From Prorocentrum cordatum (taxonomy: Eukaryota; Sar; Dinophyceae; Prorocentrales; Prorocentraceae), in assembly GCA_963575745.1 (NCBI GenBank), contig CAUYUJ010014770.1, forward strand, positions 314,752 through 378,751: a stretch of 64,000 bases of DNA, given 5' to 3'. Shown here piece by piece: positions 31,536 to 43,193 of the stretch. The first letter of the stretch is position 1. Each line of letters begins with the position of its first letter. The notes beneath the pieces are model-generated. The model was given only the letters and a program-made list of their open reading frames with translations, was not told the DNA's origin and searched no databases. The translations under genes were made by a program, and so were the position numbers.

Positions 31536-34088
31536 TCACATATTGTGGCGGCCTTCCTTCGATGACTGTTGGGTCTTTCGTGAAGAAACAATCTCAGCAA
31601 TGATCCATATACCGTCTCCAAAGGTCTCCTCTGCAACGGAATACGTCGTGTGCGTATTAGGGTTATCCACACATGGAAAGGAGTAGACCCCAACCTTGTG
31701 CGCCTTGACGTTACCTCCGTGTTTGGGGTCAGAAGGAAGCAATTGGTGGCCCTCCAATATTGCATGAAGGGCAGTCACAGACGTGCCATGACACTGTTTA
31801 GACCAGCCTGTGGATGGGTCTTGGACCTCCGCAAGCTTTTCGTCTTTCACGAAGAAGGGCAACGAGAGCTCAACACAATGGCCGATGCCCGCTCTATGGG
31901 TCCTCGCCGACAACTTGGCCCAATTCAGACGATCAGCAACAGTGGCTGCTGGGTCTGCTCTTGACCGGTCGGCTTTGATCCTAAAGAAGCGTGCCCAGTT
32001 CGGAATCACGTAATTTGGTTCCAGAGGTGGGGTTCTCGTTGACTTCTGTAACAACGGAAAAGCCAACCATGCCTCCCCTTGCGCGGTTCTCAGAACCGTC
32101 TTGTACTGTGGGCTATGCGGCGGGTCATCCCCTGTTGCAACCTCTGCAGCACGGCCTTCTTCGCCTGGATAAACGTTCCCAGGCATCATGCCCCGATGGA
32201 GATTGCCGCTCTTGACCGTAAACGGTTGGAGACAATCATGGTAGGCAATCTCTGGCCCTGTCGCACTTTTATAAGGCAATTTCTTCATCTGCTGATATGG
32301 CACATGATAGGGCCAATCAAGTTCCCTTTCTCCGGGTCTACCTTCTTTCGGACGCTGCGGGAACTTGTGACCGCCGCTGAGCTTGGTTAAACTTCCCACG
32401 GGGCATTTATTGCGAAGATACTCCTCCGCTGCTTCACCAGGCGTTTGAGCTTCGTGAAAGCCCGTAGGCGGCGCCAAAGGGGTACTGCGGGGCGACTGAG
32501 CCGTCCGCATGCTGGAATCACTGCCCGAGGCGGCTGAGCCACCGGGCGCAACGACTCCACAGGAAGCGGCTGCGCCGCTCAATGGCGCGGCGTGAACCGA
32601 GACGGCTATGCCGCCCGAGGCCGATCTACTCACCAAAACGGCTAAGCCGCTCGGTGCCTTGGCCGGCGCTGCCTTTTGCAGCTCGTTCAGTGCCGTGCGC
32701 ATACGTTCATCATGTTGCACACCTTCGTCCTCCGATCGTAGGCGTTGCCCCTTCGGCGGCATTCCCGGACAGAAAATCTCTCCGCGCGGCAAGAAGTAAT
32801 TGTCATCTTTCCAAGGGCAAAAGTCATCATATGCCATTCCCTGCTTAAGAAAGTCAATAAAAACCGCTGAGTAATATGAGTGGATAGCTCCACCTCCAGA
32901 TCCATCTAAGATGGCTGGAAACTCTTCGTTACTCAAAGTTGTTTTAAATTGACGGGCATTGAGCAGAGACACGGGTATGTTGCCTACTGGGGGGGCCCAA
33001 GTCTGCCAGTACATGACTAGCTCATTGATGGTCGCCCCCTGCTGGGCATACCCGTCAGCTCTTGTCGCCCTTGGTACGTTCCCACTCCGTGCGGCTGAGC
33101 CGCCGGAGGGCTGGCAGAAGAATAACACGGCCAGATTAGCGGTCTTGCCCATGTACTCTGCACATAACTGGCCCGCATTCGCGTTCACTATTTGCCCTCC
33201 TTTGTTAGTTTTATACTCGTGGTGGGTTGAAGCAAAGTTAAAGATGTCTCCTGAGCGGTGCCGAAGCTGTCGGTGAAGGCTCACTCCGTCTAGGAACATT
33301 ATTCTTGGGAAAAACCATATGGCTTTGTGGTGTTCGATCCGACGGTTCATTCTGGCCCTAACAAGAGTGGCAATATCGTCCCACATCGGGTTTATGCCAA
33401 CTCCATCCGTCTGCCAGCATTTGTGGTCCCCACCAACATACATGATCTCTATCGCTCCGTCGGTAGCACGGCTCATCAAGTCATCCACCAGCTGAACCGC
33501 TGCCTCTACTAATATTCTGAGGCCCCCTGCGAAAGCTACTCGATTTCCCGATCGTGTTGGCCCAGTGCCGACTCCGATCAATTCACTGGTGTCATCTACG
33601 ATATCATTGAAATTCCAAAAGGTGAAGCGCATCAGAGTGTGGATCCCCTTCTTAAAGTTTTCGTGTTTACTCCACTGGAAGTTTGAGGAAGTCTCCCGAA
33701 TAGCAGAGGCAAAGGCTCCACTGATGGCCTTCTGCGAGCTTCCAAATACATGATCTCGCAGGTTGTACTCGGGAAGAAGGCTAGGTTTAATATTCCCGGG
33801 CCCATCCTTGAATACAATTGTGGAGTCTGAAACAATATGAGCAGAGTAAGACCAACAAGGATATGTCCCATTACTCATCAGGCAGAGCGGACGAAAGAAA
33901 TCAGTAACTGGTTTCCCTGTGTCCGACATGGCCGCGAGGTCCTCACCGATGAATGGGATCCACGAGTGTCCGTTCACCCTAGCGATTTGCGAGATGGCTT
34001 GGCACTTCTGAAGAAACGATAGTTGTACTGCCCAGGTTGACATCATCGGGTCAGTAATCCCGATATAAAGGTCAAGAATCTGATTCAC
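31536..34088 (-). pseudogene. Accessory polyprotein, central part with ADP-ribosyltransferase-like C-terminal segment (copy A)
   Basis: An 850-codon frame. The first two-thirds (ILDLYIGITDPMMSTWAVQL; GAIEIMYVGGDHKCWQTDGV; IMFLDGVSLHRQLRHRSGDI) is unfamiliar; a distant SGNH-hydrolase-like fold is conceivable but unproven. A linker follows with many palindrome-encoded AQP/AEP motifs. At the end, QCHGTSVTALHAILEGHQLL (about 31740-31800), HKVGVYSFP and TYSVAEETFGDGIWIIAEI (down to about 31585) give the H-G-T, G-V-Y order of ADP-ribosyltransferase/PARP-like folds. The same layout (HGT, GVY, DGxFW) recurs in dinoflagellate proteins. A catalytic Glu is not assigned. Frame change after 31590. Confidence 0.55.
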
Positions 34089-34184
34089 CTTGACCTGCCA
34101 CTCGTGTGTAGGGGCCTTAGGATCGGTCGCAAAATTCCTCTGCGACCGAAACTAATCAAGGACGTTCCAAGGACCTCGCCCAAT

Positions 34185-36106
34185 CTAGGGCGGGCCACCC
34201 GGCTCAGCATCGGCCTCGGGTGGACCCGATTCGGGCGGTCCACCCCCTCCACCACCTCCTGAGGAGGGATGAGAGGGTGGGCCATTTCCCGACGAAGAAC
34301 CGCCTGGTCCAGGCGGAGCTCCACCGCCGCCGGGATACATAGGCGTGGGCTGACGCTGTCTTCTATCAGGAGCAGGTGGCAGACTCACTCTGCGAAAGAA
34401 GTTCTCAGATGCTGGGCCTGGACGGTAATGCTCTTCTTCCATGGTAAATACGAACTCAGGATCCGCATCGTATGGAAAAGTTTTAACATCCGCAGGATCA
34501 GCGCCTGCTTCCAAGGACCCCGGGGTGCCTGCGGCATCCGGGTTCTGTTCTGCAGAGGGAATTTCTGCTGCCTGACTTCCGCTCGGAGCGGCTGCTGGCG
34601 CTGGCGCCTTGGCGGCAGGTGCAGTTTCTTCCTCCGACGGCGCAACCGCGGGGGGAGACTGCTCTCGAGGTGCCTCAGGATGTGCAGCATGAGCACCCAA
34701 GTCCACCATCATCTCATCATTCTTCCCTTGCTCCTGTTCCGCTCTGGCTGGGCCAGGCGGAGGAAGCGGAAGGTTCTGTGTCGCGGCTTAGCCGGACGGA
34801 GGTGCAGGAGGAGTTGGAAGTCTACTTCCACTCGCAACAGATTTGCCTTTGGCACGAGGCTTATGCCCCTCACCCCTTTCAAATATCATTGGAGCACGGA
34901 CGAGATTTGGATCCACTTTAAGGATCCGTTCAACAACAGCGTCGGCACCTTTCAGCCATGTACTTGAATAGTTTTCCGGGTCATGTCTGTCTTTTACTTT
35001 GAACCTCATGTAAACATTTTTCGCAGTTTCGATATATATAGTCTGCAGCCTCTATTCTCTGCTCTTCAAGATCGTCTGGTTCTTGCGACCAAGTTGCTCT
35101 AAGACCACGCCATCTGTGGAAGAAATCTTTCTTATTCCTCAATGCCTTGCGTGCTCTCGGACGCGAGAACTGCAGCTTGGAGACTTCTTTACGAATCATG
35201 AGAATAGTAATTATTTCATCAGATCCCACTAGCATCGGCAGACGAAACGCCCCCATCCGGCTGCGCTGGAGGGGTTGCGTTAAGGATGCCTGATGCGTCG
35301 TCGCCTCCGTGTCGGGCAGGAACCACATCCTCGGCGGACGTCGCTTTTGCCTCGGCCGCCTTTGCACCTTCAACAGGGCTCTTCTCCCTAACGGGTTGGT
35401 CCCCCGCAGCGCTGCCTTTGGCATGCTGTGGGGCCCCCTGGTCTCTCACCCATGCAGGCGCGGCCTTGGCCGGAGGCTAGGTCTTCTGGCGACTTGGATC
35501 CGCTGAGGGAGGACTGACAATATTTGGCCTGGTGGGTTGAGTCAAAGGAACCGGGGGGTCACGAAGACTCGGTTTCCAGGCTTCAGACTGACCGCTAGTC
35601 GTGTCCTTGCCTCCCGGCTTTGCCGGTGGTTGCGTCAACGAAGATGCCATGGGGTTCTCGTCTCCCCTATCAATGCGAGGCGCCTTCGCCGGCGGGGGAT
35701 TCATCGAATACGCTTCTGGACTAAACTGTGGCGGAGGCGGAGCCTTCTTAAGCACCGTCTGCTTCGCCTGTGGCACGCCCTCAAGCGACGCGGTGTTCGG
35801 CTTCGTAGCCAGCGGCGGTGCCAATGCAGAAAGCGGCGGCAGAGCCTTCTTCGAAGCTTCCTCTTTCGGCGCTTCCGCGGGCAACCCCTCCTTTGGAGGA
35901 GGAGGGGGCGTCGGCGCTTTCGTAGTTGCGTCGGCCTTAGGATTCGATGGCCGAGCCTCTGCCCGCGGGGGCGGAGGCTTGAACGCTCTTTCAGTGCTTG
36001 ATGCAGCCTGCCCTAAAGCCGGGAAGTTTTCGGCCTCAACCGAAAATTGAGTACCGGACGGCTGAGCCGCCGGCACTTCTGGTTTTGCTTCCGCCGCTGT
36101 CTTCAA
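34185..36106 (-). pseudogene. Accessory polyprotein, Pro/Ala-rich and unknown segment (copy B) with junction fusion
   Basis: Equivalent of 29361-31150 in copy B, in three frames (36106-35477, 35449-35219, 35424-34981) and a fourth (34712-34185) that crosses the duplication junction in frame: RRQRQPTPMYP joins GGGGAPPGPGGSSSGNG. Stops include TAG at 35477-35479 and TAA at 34788-34790. Content as in copy A: Pro/Ala-rich disorder, a basic helical stretch (KKDFFHRWRGLRATWSQEPD) and an acidic linker. Confidence 0.5.
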
Positions 36107-36501
36107 TGTAATTCTTTATTATTTTCAACAAGCTTCGCTGATTCCTCCAAGGCCTCGTCTTTGTGCAATGGGTGAATCTTGGTTCGCCTGACTCCCTTCT
36201 GCTGGAGCCAAGGCCAAACATCGTCAAAATTCTCGTTGTTGAGATATGGGCTCTTGTCCTTTCGCCAGTCAGATGGTTCTAAATTTGGAACCCACTCTCT
36301 CTGCGCCTCCCGGACTTTGTCCGTGGCATTTGTCCGATCGTTATCTCGGCATCTTTCGACCTCGAAATCCTGCTCCAGATTCCAACCTTTCTGTCTGGCA
36401 GCGTTTTGTAAATGCACATAGGCTGGCGTAACGTGAAGCGCTGCCGGAGTCCAATGGTAAAGTCTAAGCTCGCGCAATACGTCTCCGACTGGATCGCTCA
36501 C
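36103..36501 (-). pseudogene. Accessory polyprotein, Trp-rich segment (copy B)
   Basis: Frame of 132 codons reading VGDVLRELRLYHWTPAALHV, YVHLQNAARQKGWNLEQDFE and WLQQKGVRRTKIHPLHKDEA. It directly follows the ADP-ribosyltransferase-like segment after a frame change near 36500. No family recognised. Its high similarity to copy A in all parts supports real coding ancestry. Confidence 0.45.
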
Positions 36502-37424
36502 ATATTGCGGCGGCCTTCCTTTGATGACTGTTGGGTCTTTCGTGAAGAAAACAATCTCCGCAGTAATCTATATACCGTCTCCAAAAGTCTCCTCTGCAAC
36601 GGAATACGTCGTGTGCGTATTAGGGTTATCCACACATGGAAAGGAGTACGCCCCAACCTTGTGCGCCTTGACGTTACCTCCGTATTCGTATTTGGGGTCA
36701 GAAGGAAGCAATGAAGGGCAGTCACAGACGTGTCATGAGACCGTTTAGACCAGCCTGTGGATGGGTCTTGGACCTCCGCAAGCTTTCCGTCTTTCACGAG
36801 GAAGGGCAACGAGAGCTCAACACAATGGCCGATGCCCGCTCTATGGGTCCTCGCCGACAACTTGGCCCAATTCAAACGATCAGCAACAGTGGCTGCTGGG
36901 TCTGCTCTTGACCGGTCGGCTTTGATCCTAAAGAAGCGTGCCCAGTTCGGAATCACGTAATTTGGTTCCAGAGGTGGGGTTCTCGTTGACTTCTGTAACA
37001 ACTGAAAAGCCAACCATGCCTCCCCTTGCGCAGTTCTCAGAACCGTCTTGTACTGTGGGCTATGAGGCGGGTCATTCCCTTTTGCAACCTCTGCAGCACG
37101 GCCTTCTTCGCCTGGATAAACGTTCCCAGGCATCATGTCCCGATGGAGATTGCCGCTCTTGACCGTAAACGGTTGGAGACAATCATGGTAGGCAATCTCT
37201 GGCCCTGTCGCACTTTTATAAGGCAATTTCTTCATCTTCTGATATGGCAAATGATAAGGCCAATCAAGTTCCCTTTCTCCGGGTCTACCTTCTGTCGGAC
37301 GCTGCGGGAACTTGTGACCGCCGCTGAGCTCGGTTAAACTTCCCACGGGGCATTTATTGCGAAGATACTCCTCCGCTGCTTCACCAGGCGTTTGAGCTTC
37401 TTGAAAGCCCGTAGGCGGCGCCAA
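36498..37424 (-). pseudogene. Accessory polyprotein, ADP-ribosyltransferase-like segment, damaged (copy B)
   Basis: Aligned with copy A 32477-31536. Upstream of the domain the two copies agree (GPEIAYHDCLQPFTVKSGNL; RAGIGHCVELSLPFLVKDGK). Then copy B reads SHDTSVTALHCFLL, so the HGT motif has become HDT, and a 22-bp deletion shifts the frame, so GVY and the DGIW part are not read. Copy B is therefore non-functional for this domain even if copy A once worked. Confidence 0.5.
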
Positions 37425-37481
37425 AAGGGGACTGCGGGGCGACTAAGTCATCCGCATGCTGGGATCACTGCCCGAGGCGGC

Positions 37482-39958
37482 TTAGCCACTGGGCGCAGCG
37501 ACTCCACAGGAAGCGGCTGCGCCGCTCAATGGCGCGGCGTGAACCGAGACGGCTATGCCGCCCGAGGCCGATCCATTCACCGAAACGGCTAAGCCGCTCG
37601 GTGCCTTGGCCGGCGCTGCCTTTTGCAGCTCGTTCAGTGCCGTGCGCATGCGTTCATCATTTTGCACACCTTCGTCCTCCGATCGTACGCGTTGCCCCTT
37701 CGGCGGCAATCCCGGACAGAAAATCTCGCCGCGCGGCAAGAAGTAATTGTCATCTTTCCAAGGGAAAAAGTCCTCATATGCCATTCCCTGCTTAAGAAAG
37801 TCAATAAAAGCCGCTGCGTAATATGAATGGATAGCTCCACCTCCAGATCCATCTAAAATGACTGGGAACTCTTCGTTACTCAAAGCTGTTGTAAATTGCA
37901 GGCATTGAGCAAAGACACGGGTATGTCGCCTATTGAGGGGGCCCAATTCTGCCAGTACATGACTAGCTCATTGATGGTCGCCCCCTGCTGGGCATACCCG
38001 TCAGCTCTTGTCGCCCCTGGTACGTTCCCACTCCGTGCGGCTGAGCCGCCGGAGGGCTGGCAAAAGAATAACGCGGCCAGTTTAGCGGTCTTGGTCATGT
38101 ACTCTGCACATAACTGGCCCGCATTCGCGTTCACTATTTGCCCTCCTTTGTTCATTTTATACTCGTGATGGGTCGAAGCAGAGTTAAAGATGTCTCCTGA
38201 GCGGTGCCGAAGCTGTCGGCACAGGCTCAACCCGTCTAGGATCATTATTCTTGGGAAAAGCCCAATGGCTTTGTAGTGTTCGATCCGACGGTTCATTCTG
38301 GCCCTAACAAGAGTGGCAATATCATCCCACATCGGGTTTATGCCAACTCCATCCGTCTGCCAACATTTGTGGTCCCCACCGACACACATGATCTCTATCG
38401 CTCCGTCGGTACCACGGCTCATCGCGTCATCCACCAGCTGAACCGCTGCCTCTACTAATATTATGAGGCCCCCTGCGAAAGCTAATGGATTTTCCTGTCG
38501 TTTTGGCCCAGTGCCGACTCCGATCAATTCACTGGTGCCATCTACGATATCATTGAAATTCCACAAGGTGAAGCGTATCGGAGTGTGGGTCCCCTTCTTA
38601 AGGTTTTCGTGGTTACTCCACTGGAAGTTTGAAGATGCCTCCCGAATAGCCGAGACAAAGGCTCCACTGATGGCCTTCAGCGAGCTTCCAAATACATGAT
38701 CTCGCAGGTTGTACTCGGGAAGAAGGCTAGGTTTAATCTTCCCGGGCCCATCCTTGAATACAATTGTGGAGTCTGAAACAATATGAGCAGAGTAAGACCA
38801 ACAAGGATATGTCCCATTACTCATCAGGCATAGCGGACGAAAGAAATCAATAACTGGTTTCCCTGTGTCCGACATGGCCGCGAGGTTCTCGCCTATGAAT
38901 GGGATGCACGAGTGTCCGTTCACCCTAGCGATTTGCGAGATGGCTTGGCACTTCTGAAGAAACGATAGTTTGACTGCCCAAGTTGACATCATCGGGTCAG
39001 TAATCCCCATATAAAGGTCAAGAATCTCATTCACCTTGACCTGCCACTCGTGTGTAGGGGCCTTAGGATCGGTCGCAAAGTTCCTCTGCGACCGAAAATA
39101 GTCAAGGACGTTCCAAGGACCTCGCCCAATATAGGCCGGGCCACCCGGCTCAGCATCGGCCTCGGGTGGACCCGATTCGGGCGGTCCATCCCCTCCACCA
39201 CCTCCTGAGGAGGGATGAGAGGGTGGACCATTTCCCGACGAAGAACCACCTGGTCCAGGCGGAGCTCCACCGCCGCCGGCTGAGCCGGGGGGTGAGCCAC
39301 CACCTGTCCCACCGCCGGCTGGGCCGGGAGGGTCAGCCGGACCTGAGGCTGGGTCGGCGGATGATCCGCCGGCAGCCTGCTGACCGACTCCAGGGTTGCC
39401 CAAAGAGGGCTGAATGACAGCTAGGGCTACCTGATGGCTTGCCGAAGCGACTGAGTCGTCCGGTGCCTCCTCTGTCATCCGCGACCTCTTTGGTGGCGAC
39501 TGCACTTTGGCCTCAGGATCGGGGCCGTCCTTGGCGAACCACGCTTCTGGGTTTTGCGGCCACTTCCATGGGCGTTGCTCTATGCGCCGATATATCGCCT
39601 GCTGAGGGGAGGCATCAAAATAGTTCGTTCTTGCTGTAGCGGTGAGAGCCTCCTCGACAACGTGCACTGGCGTGTGATACAAACCTTTGACCACAGGAAG
39701 GGCAAACATTGTTCCCCAACCGTCCTCAGCGGCTGTGCCACGGGGAGGCTTTCGGGGAGAAGGGCCCCAGATGTTGAACCACACCTCGGGGGATCCTTCT
39801 GTCCAGTGGTCTATCACCGGGACGCTCACAAAATCTCCAAAGATAGTTTTGCACCGTACGGCTGGGCCGACGGTGGGACCAATGGCCTCTCCTTTCTCGA
39901 GAGTTCGAGCAGCACGACGCGCCTCCCCTGGCGGGTTCGTATACAACTTACAGACCAA
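37482..39958 (-). pseudogene. Accessory polyprotein, N-terminal/central part (copy B plus unduplicated N-terminal part)
   Basis: Frames 39958-37880 and 37946-37482, with a frame change near 37900. The unduplicated top (LVCKLYTNPPGEARRAARTL; GPTVGPAVRCKTIFGDFVSV; VPVIDHWTEGSPEVWFNIWG) looks globular. A Gly/Pro-rich linker follows, then the part shared with copy A (GPWNVLDYFRSQRNFATDPK; KLSFLQKCQAISQIARVNGH). A TAG at 39977-39979 separates it from the frame above without changing frame. No known domain was identified. Confidence 0.5.
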
Positions 39959-39976
39959 CCTCGTCTTTTCATCAGG

Positions 39977-40820
39977 CTACGTCTGGAAGAATGTACCCAC
40001 GGGGATGTGGTCCAAACTATGGGGAGCACAATCGAAACGGCATGTTGTCTTTCGTTCGAACGTTGTCCAGTGCACTACCCACGGATCCTGCGAGACCTGA
40101 GAATACAGACGTTGGAAAACCGTCTGCGATGTTGCGTCCAGGTCAGCCTTCAGCGCGGTCACGACTTGGTCGCTTCGCATGTACAATACGTCACGCCTCC
40201 ACATCGCGAAGCGCCAACTCCATCCTCGCTTGTGTCCAAACTTGACGGTCCCGGTGTGATCCAATCTAGACCACTCTCTCTTTTTTTTATCCGGAAAGCA
40301 ACGGAATGTTGGTCTCTCTTGTTTGGAATCAATGTCTCCTGGACCGGAGGTGGCCGCTTTCTTGGCAGGCTGACTGTCCTGGATAGCTGTTTCTGCTGCC
40401 CTTTTGCGAGCAACTATCTCCTCTCCGCGACGTTCTACACCAACTTCCATCTCGATGTCTTCATCCATCGCGACATCGCTCGGGCTAAATGGTTCTGCCT
40501 CATCCCCAGCCGGCTGAATCGGCGGGAAAGCTTCCTCACTCGGCTGAGCCGGCGGGGTAGCCTTTCGACTTGTATCGGGAGGGGCGTTTTCTTTGGGCTC
40601 GGTCCCGGGATTTCCCGCCTCAAATGAGTCGGGAATGAGTTCGTCTATGATATCATCTGAGCAGATCCAGACAACGTCCTCCCCCGACGGCTTAACCGCT
40701 GGGTCTCCCAACGGTCGACACATGGGTTTGGTCGACGCTCTCTCGGGCGCGCGGGGGCCGCGGCAGGCAAGGTTCGCGTAGTCGCCGCAGGGTGACCGCG
40801 CAATCCGAGGGGGGGCCGGC
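39977..40820 (-). pseudogene. Accessory polyprotein, N-terminal linker and basic globular segment
   Basis: The frame contains EDVVWICSDDIIDELIPDSF, Pro/Glu-rich linkers rich in palindrome-encoded AQP motifs, a basic stretch ARKRAAETAIQDSQPAKKAA that could be a nuclear localisation signal, and KFGHKRGWSWRFAMWRRDVL before the TAG at 39977-39979. The frame stays open upstream to 41062, but there a poly-Val/Leu hydrophobic stretch arises from a (CGA)n tract at about 40893-40912 and is probably not real. Function unknown. Confidence 0.45.
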
Positions 40821-41895
40821 CGCGGGGCAGCCCGCGCAAGCTCTAGAGATGAAACGGCAGCGGCGCAAAACGAGATCAGAAGAAAGGATAGGACGACGAC
40901 GACGACGAGACGACAAAAATCTCTCTGCAGCTCGAGCAACGACAATTTGGACCTGTCTGGCAAAAGCATACGTGCAATCTTCTGCGATCTTACACTCACG
41001 TCCTCTAGCCTCAACATGCTCGTGCGTGCCGTCGCATTTGCGCTCAAGTCCCTCCGCATCATCGGAGGAGGTAGAAGCTATCGTCCAAGGCTTCTTCATG
41101 AAATTACCCTTGCTATCCTTCAGTCCGTACGCACATCCATGCAGCGCCGTCTTGACAAACTCTAACTCTCTCCAAAATTCTCTCACCTGAGGATCCCTCC
41201 AGTAGTTACATTGAGTAGGCCACTCAATGCAAACGATGCCCCCCCTCTTTGTGCACAGCGCGGGCAATCTCACGGAAATTCCAAAACAGGTATCTGAAGT
41301 CAGTCCTGATACCACGAAGCCTACGCATCGCTCTCTGGTTTCCGGCACGGAAATAATGTGCTTCGTTCACATATTGCCAGGGGGAGCCTCCCGCGCAGGG
41401 CATAGAGCCCCACGACGTAATGTGTTCTCCTTTTGAACATTTTAATATAATATCAGTCAAAGCCAACCTAAGTCCCTCTTCAGTCCTCATATCTTCCGTC
41501 TCGGTGTATCGAATCACTTTACACGAGTTGTCAACGAAATTCTTCGGGTTTCCTATCCTGGTCTGAGGGCCACAACAATATTCTAGCAAGAGTCTTTCCC
41601 CGGTCCACTGCGTGGCCGGGGCGCAATTTTCTCGGATCCAGAACTCTGTGTATCCAGTCCATCTGCTAGGGCAGTAGTCGTCATCGCTGGAATCGCCATT
41701 CGAGTTATGTTCAAATGGGTGATGATACTTGTTATCTTCGTCGCGCCAGTTATCTGCGCGGTCAACCGTCAAACCCTGTTGGGTATTAATGGCATAAGTA
41801 CGACGCCTATCATCTAGCCTTTCCAGGTCGATGGGACAATCACTGGTTACTGGCATAAACGCAACATGTCTCGGAACGAAATGCCAGCGCTTCAA
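40820..41895 (-). pseudogene. Methyltransferase-like domain (CCGP / PCAGGSPW / IEWP type)
   Basis: In order: LLLEYCCGPQTRIG (about 41552-41590; motif I position), GSMPCAGGSPWQYVN (about 41365-41412; Pro-Cys motif), IVCIEWPTQCNYWR (about 41196-41240; ENV-like position), HGCAYGLKDSKG (about 41105-41140) and DCTYAFARQ. This is a recurrent dinoflagellate protein type with the motif order of C5-methyltransferases, though very divergent. A run of 7 G (minus) at 41237-41243 shifts the frame between HKEGG and IVCIEW; with 6 it would be continuous. It lies between the copia RNase H frame and the accessory polyprotein. Confidence 0.6.
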
Positions 41896-41949
41896 TCACT
41901 GATTACTGGCATAAACGCAACAAGTCTCGGAACGAAATGCCAGCGCTTC
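41841..41949. repeat. 54/55-bp tandem duplication
   Basis: CAATCACTGGTTACTGGCAT with its following 35 bases repeats immediately as CAATCACTGATTACTGGCAT, with two substitutions. It sits exactly at the N-terminal end of the methyltransferase-like frame, at the border with the copia pol. Confidence 0.9.
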
Positions 41950-42047
41950 AAACTCTGCCCTTGTTGCGTCCACGCATCCTTTCTGTCCAGGAAGCTGGCA
42001 ACAGCAGCAAGAGGAAGATGAGGAAGGATAAGGTTGCGACCGGGTAT

Positions 42048-43193
42048 TTATTCTGTATCCCTGGCTGGCTCGTTACTCCGATATCCTTCACATAGTTCTT
42101 TTGGCAAGATCGATATATCTGACTCAGTTTCGCTGTCAGTCATGTCAGACATTGCTTTCATCTCACGATTTGAGCTTTTCTTAATTATTTCCTCCATCGC
42201 TCTGGTTTTCTCTGAGCTACTGCTGCAACCTCCTTCGGCCATTATAGGAATAATTGCACCTGGTTCCACGGCTTGGCCGGGCGCATTCGCAACCGCAGCT
42301 ATGCTGGGGGCGCGTGCGACCACGGCTTTGCCGGGGGCGGCCTCAGGCGCCGCTGGGGCATTTATTGGTTTTGGTGTATGCGCGACGGGCTTGCCCTTAT
42401 TGGGGCGCTTCTTCTTTTTGTTCATTTTTTGGCTAGGTACAATAGCTCCTCTTCGCAAGGCCGAACTAGGACCTAAGCGCGGCTTCCGAACCCCCCCGGG
42501 TTTCAGGGGAAGTCCGTCTGAAAACGTCGATTCCCAATAGTCCTGGTACCGCCTGGCGGCCCAGAATTTGGGCGCTGCAATGTTGACAAGGCATAAAACT
42601 TTAACCCAGGCCAAAGGGTCCGTGAACCCCTTCGCCCCAATGTCTGCAGCTTCATTTTTGGTCCTTTCGTACTGGAGCTCAACAATCCCTCGAGAAAATT
42701 GTTCGGACACAGCTGCTGCGTCAATCCGATGTGTTCTCGGTAGGTGCATAAGCTTCATTGACCCGCCCGCTCTGATGGCTTTACACGCTGCCTGGATATC
42801 TTCTAGAAACAAGCATCGTACCTGTCTATCAAGCAGCGTTTCCCAAGGCGGTAGCGCTGCAAGCAGCTCTTTTCGCAAAGCAAGGTCAGCAGCCACAATC
42901 TCTGCCTCGAGTGTGCTGTGGGAAACGCAAGTCTGTCGCTGCGATCTCATGGACTGCCCAGCTCTAGTGCATGGGCCCCATGTGGCTTGAAAGCTGGCAC
43001 TCGTGCTCCGATGCGTTCGAATGTCGCTGGCTAAATCTGCGTCAGAGTATTGCTTCAACAAGACATCATCCAGTTTGTCACCTACCCACGAAGACATGCG
43101 GTAGTGAGAGGTACATTTTATATAACAGATGAGGCGGAAAAATCCATGTCTTGTTGCTCTGTCCATTTGGCAATGCAACTGGCTGCCTGACAC
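42048..43193 (-). pseudogene. Copia-type RNase H and C-terminal tail
   Basis: RNase H of a copia-type polyprotein: YSDADLASDIRTHRSTSASF (about 43000-43060), QTCVSHSTLEAEIVAADLAL (about 42880-42940) and NEAADIGAKGFTDPL (about 42600-42650). This is the classical D, E, D pattern. A Lys/Pro/Ala-rich tail (NKKKKRPNKGKPVAHTP) with palindrome-encoded PGKAV/PGQAV motifs runs to a stop at 42048. The frame joins the upstream RT frame at a T run near 43133, where one base is out of register. Confidence 0.75.

Larger units (their letters stand above)
29361..34334 (-). repeat. Tandem segmental duplication, copy A (about 4.97 kb)
   Basis: Nearly every landmark in 29361-34334 recurs 4,946-4,968 bp further right, with about 95% identity by eye and small indels. 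The junction with copy B is at about 34334/34335, where GCCGCCGG of the unit's far end is fused to GATACATAGGCGTGGG of its near end. Copy A carries extra stops at 34185 and about 34151 relative to copy B. Confidence 0.9.
34335..39279 (-). repeat. Tandem segmental duplication, copy B (about 4.95 kb)
   Basis: This is the right-hand copy of the duplicated polyprotein segment and is continuous with unduplicated N-terminal sequence above 39279. It differs from copy A by substitutions and small indels, including a 22-bp loss and a 6-bp gain within the ADP-ribosyltransferase-like segment (near 36690-36715). Confidence 0.9.

Noticed and set aside
32950-33550. SGNH-hydrolase call for the central polyprotein
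   Set aside because: Only a loose pattern (GGDHK, DGVSL, later His residues) suggests it; no complete block set can be assigned.
40850-41062. Transmembrane or signal segment at the start of the 39977-41062 frame
   Set aside because: The hydrophobic run is encoded by a (CGA)n tract and lies in a different frame from the methyltransferase-like domain that occupies the same DNA.
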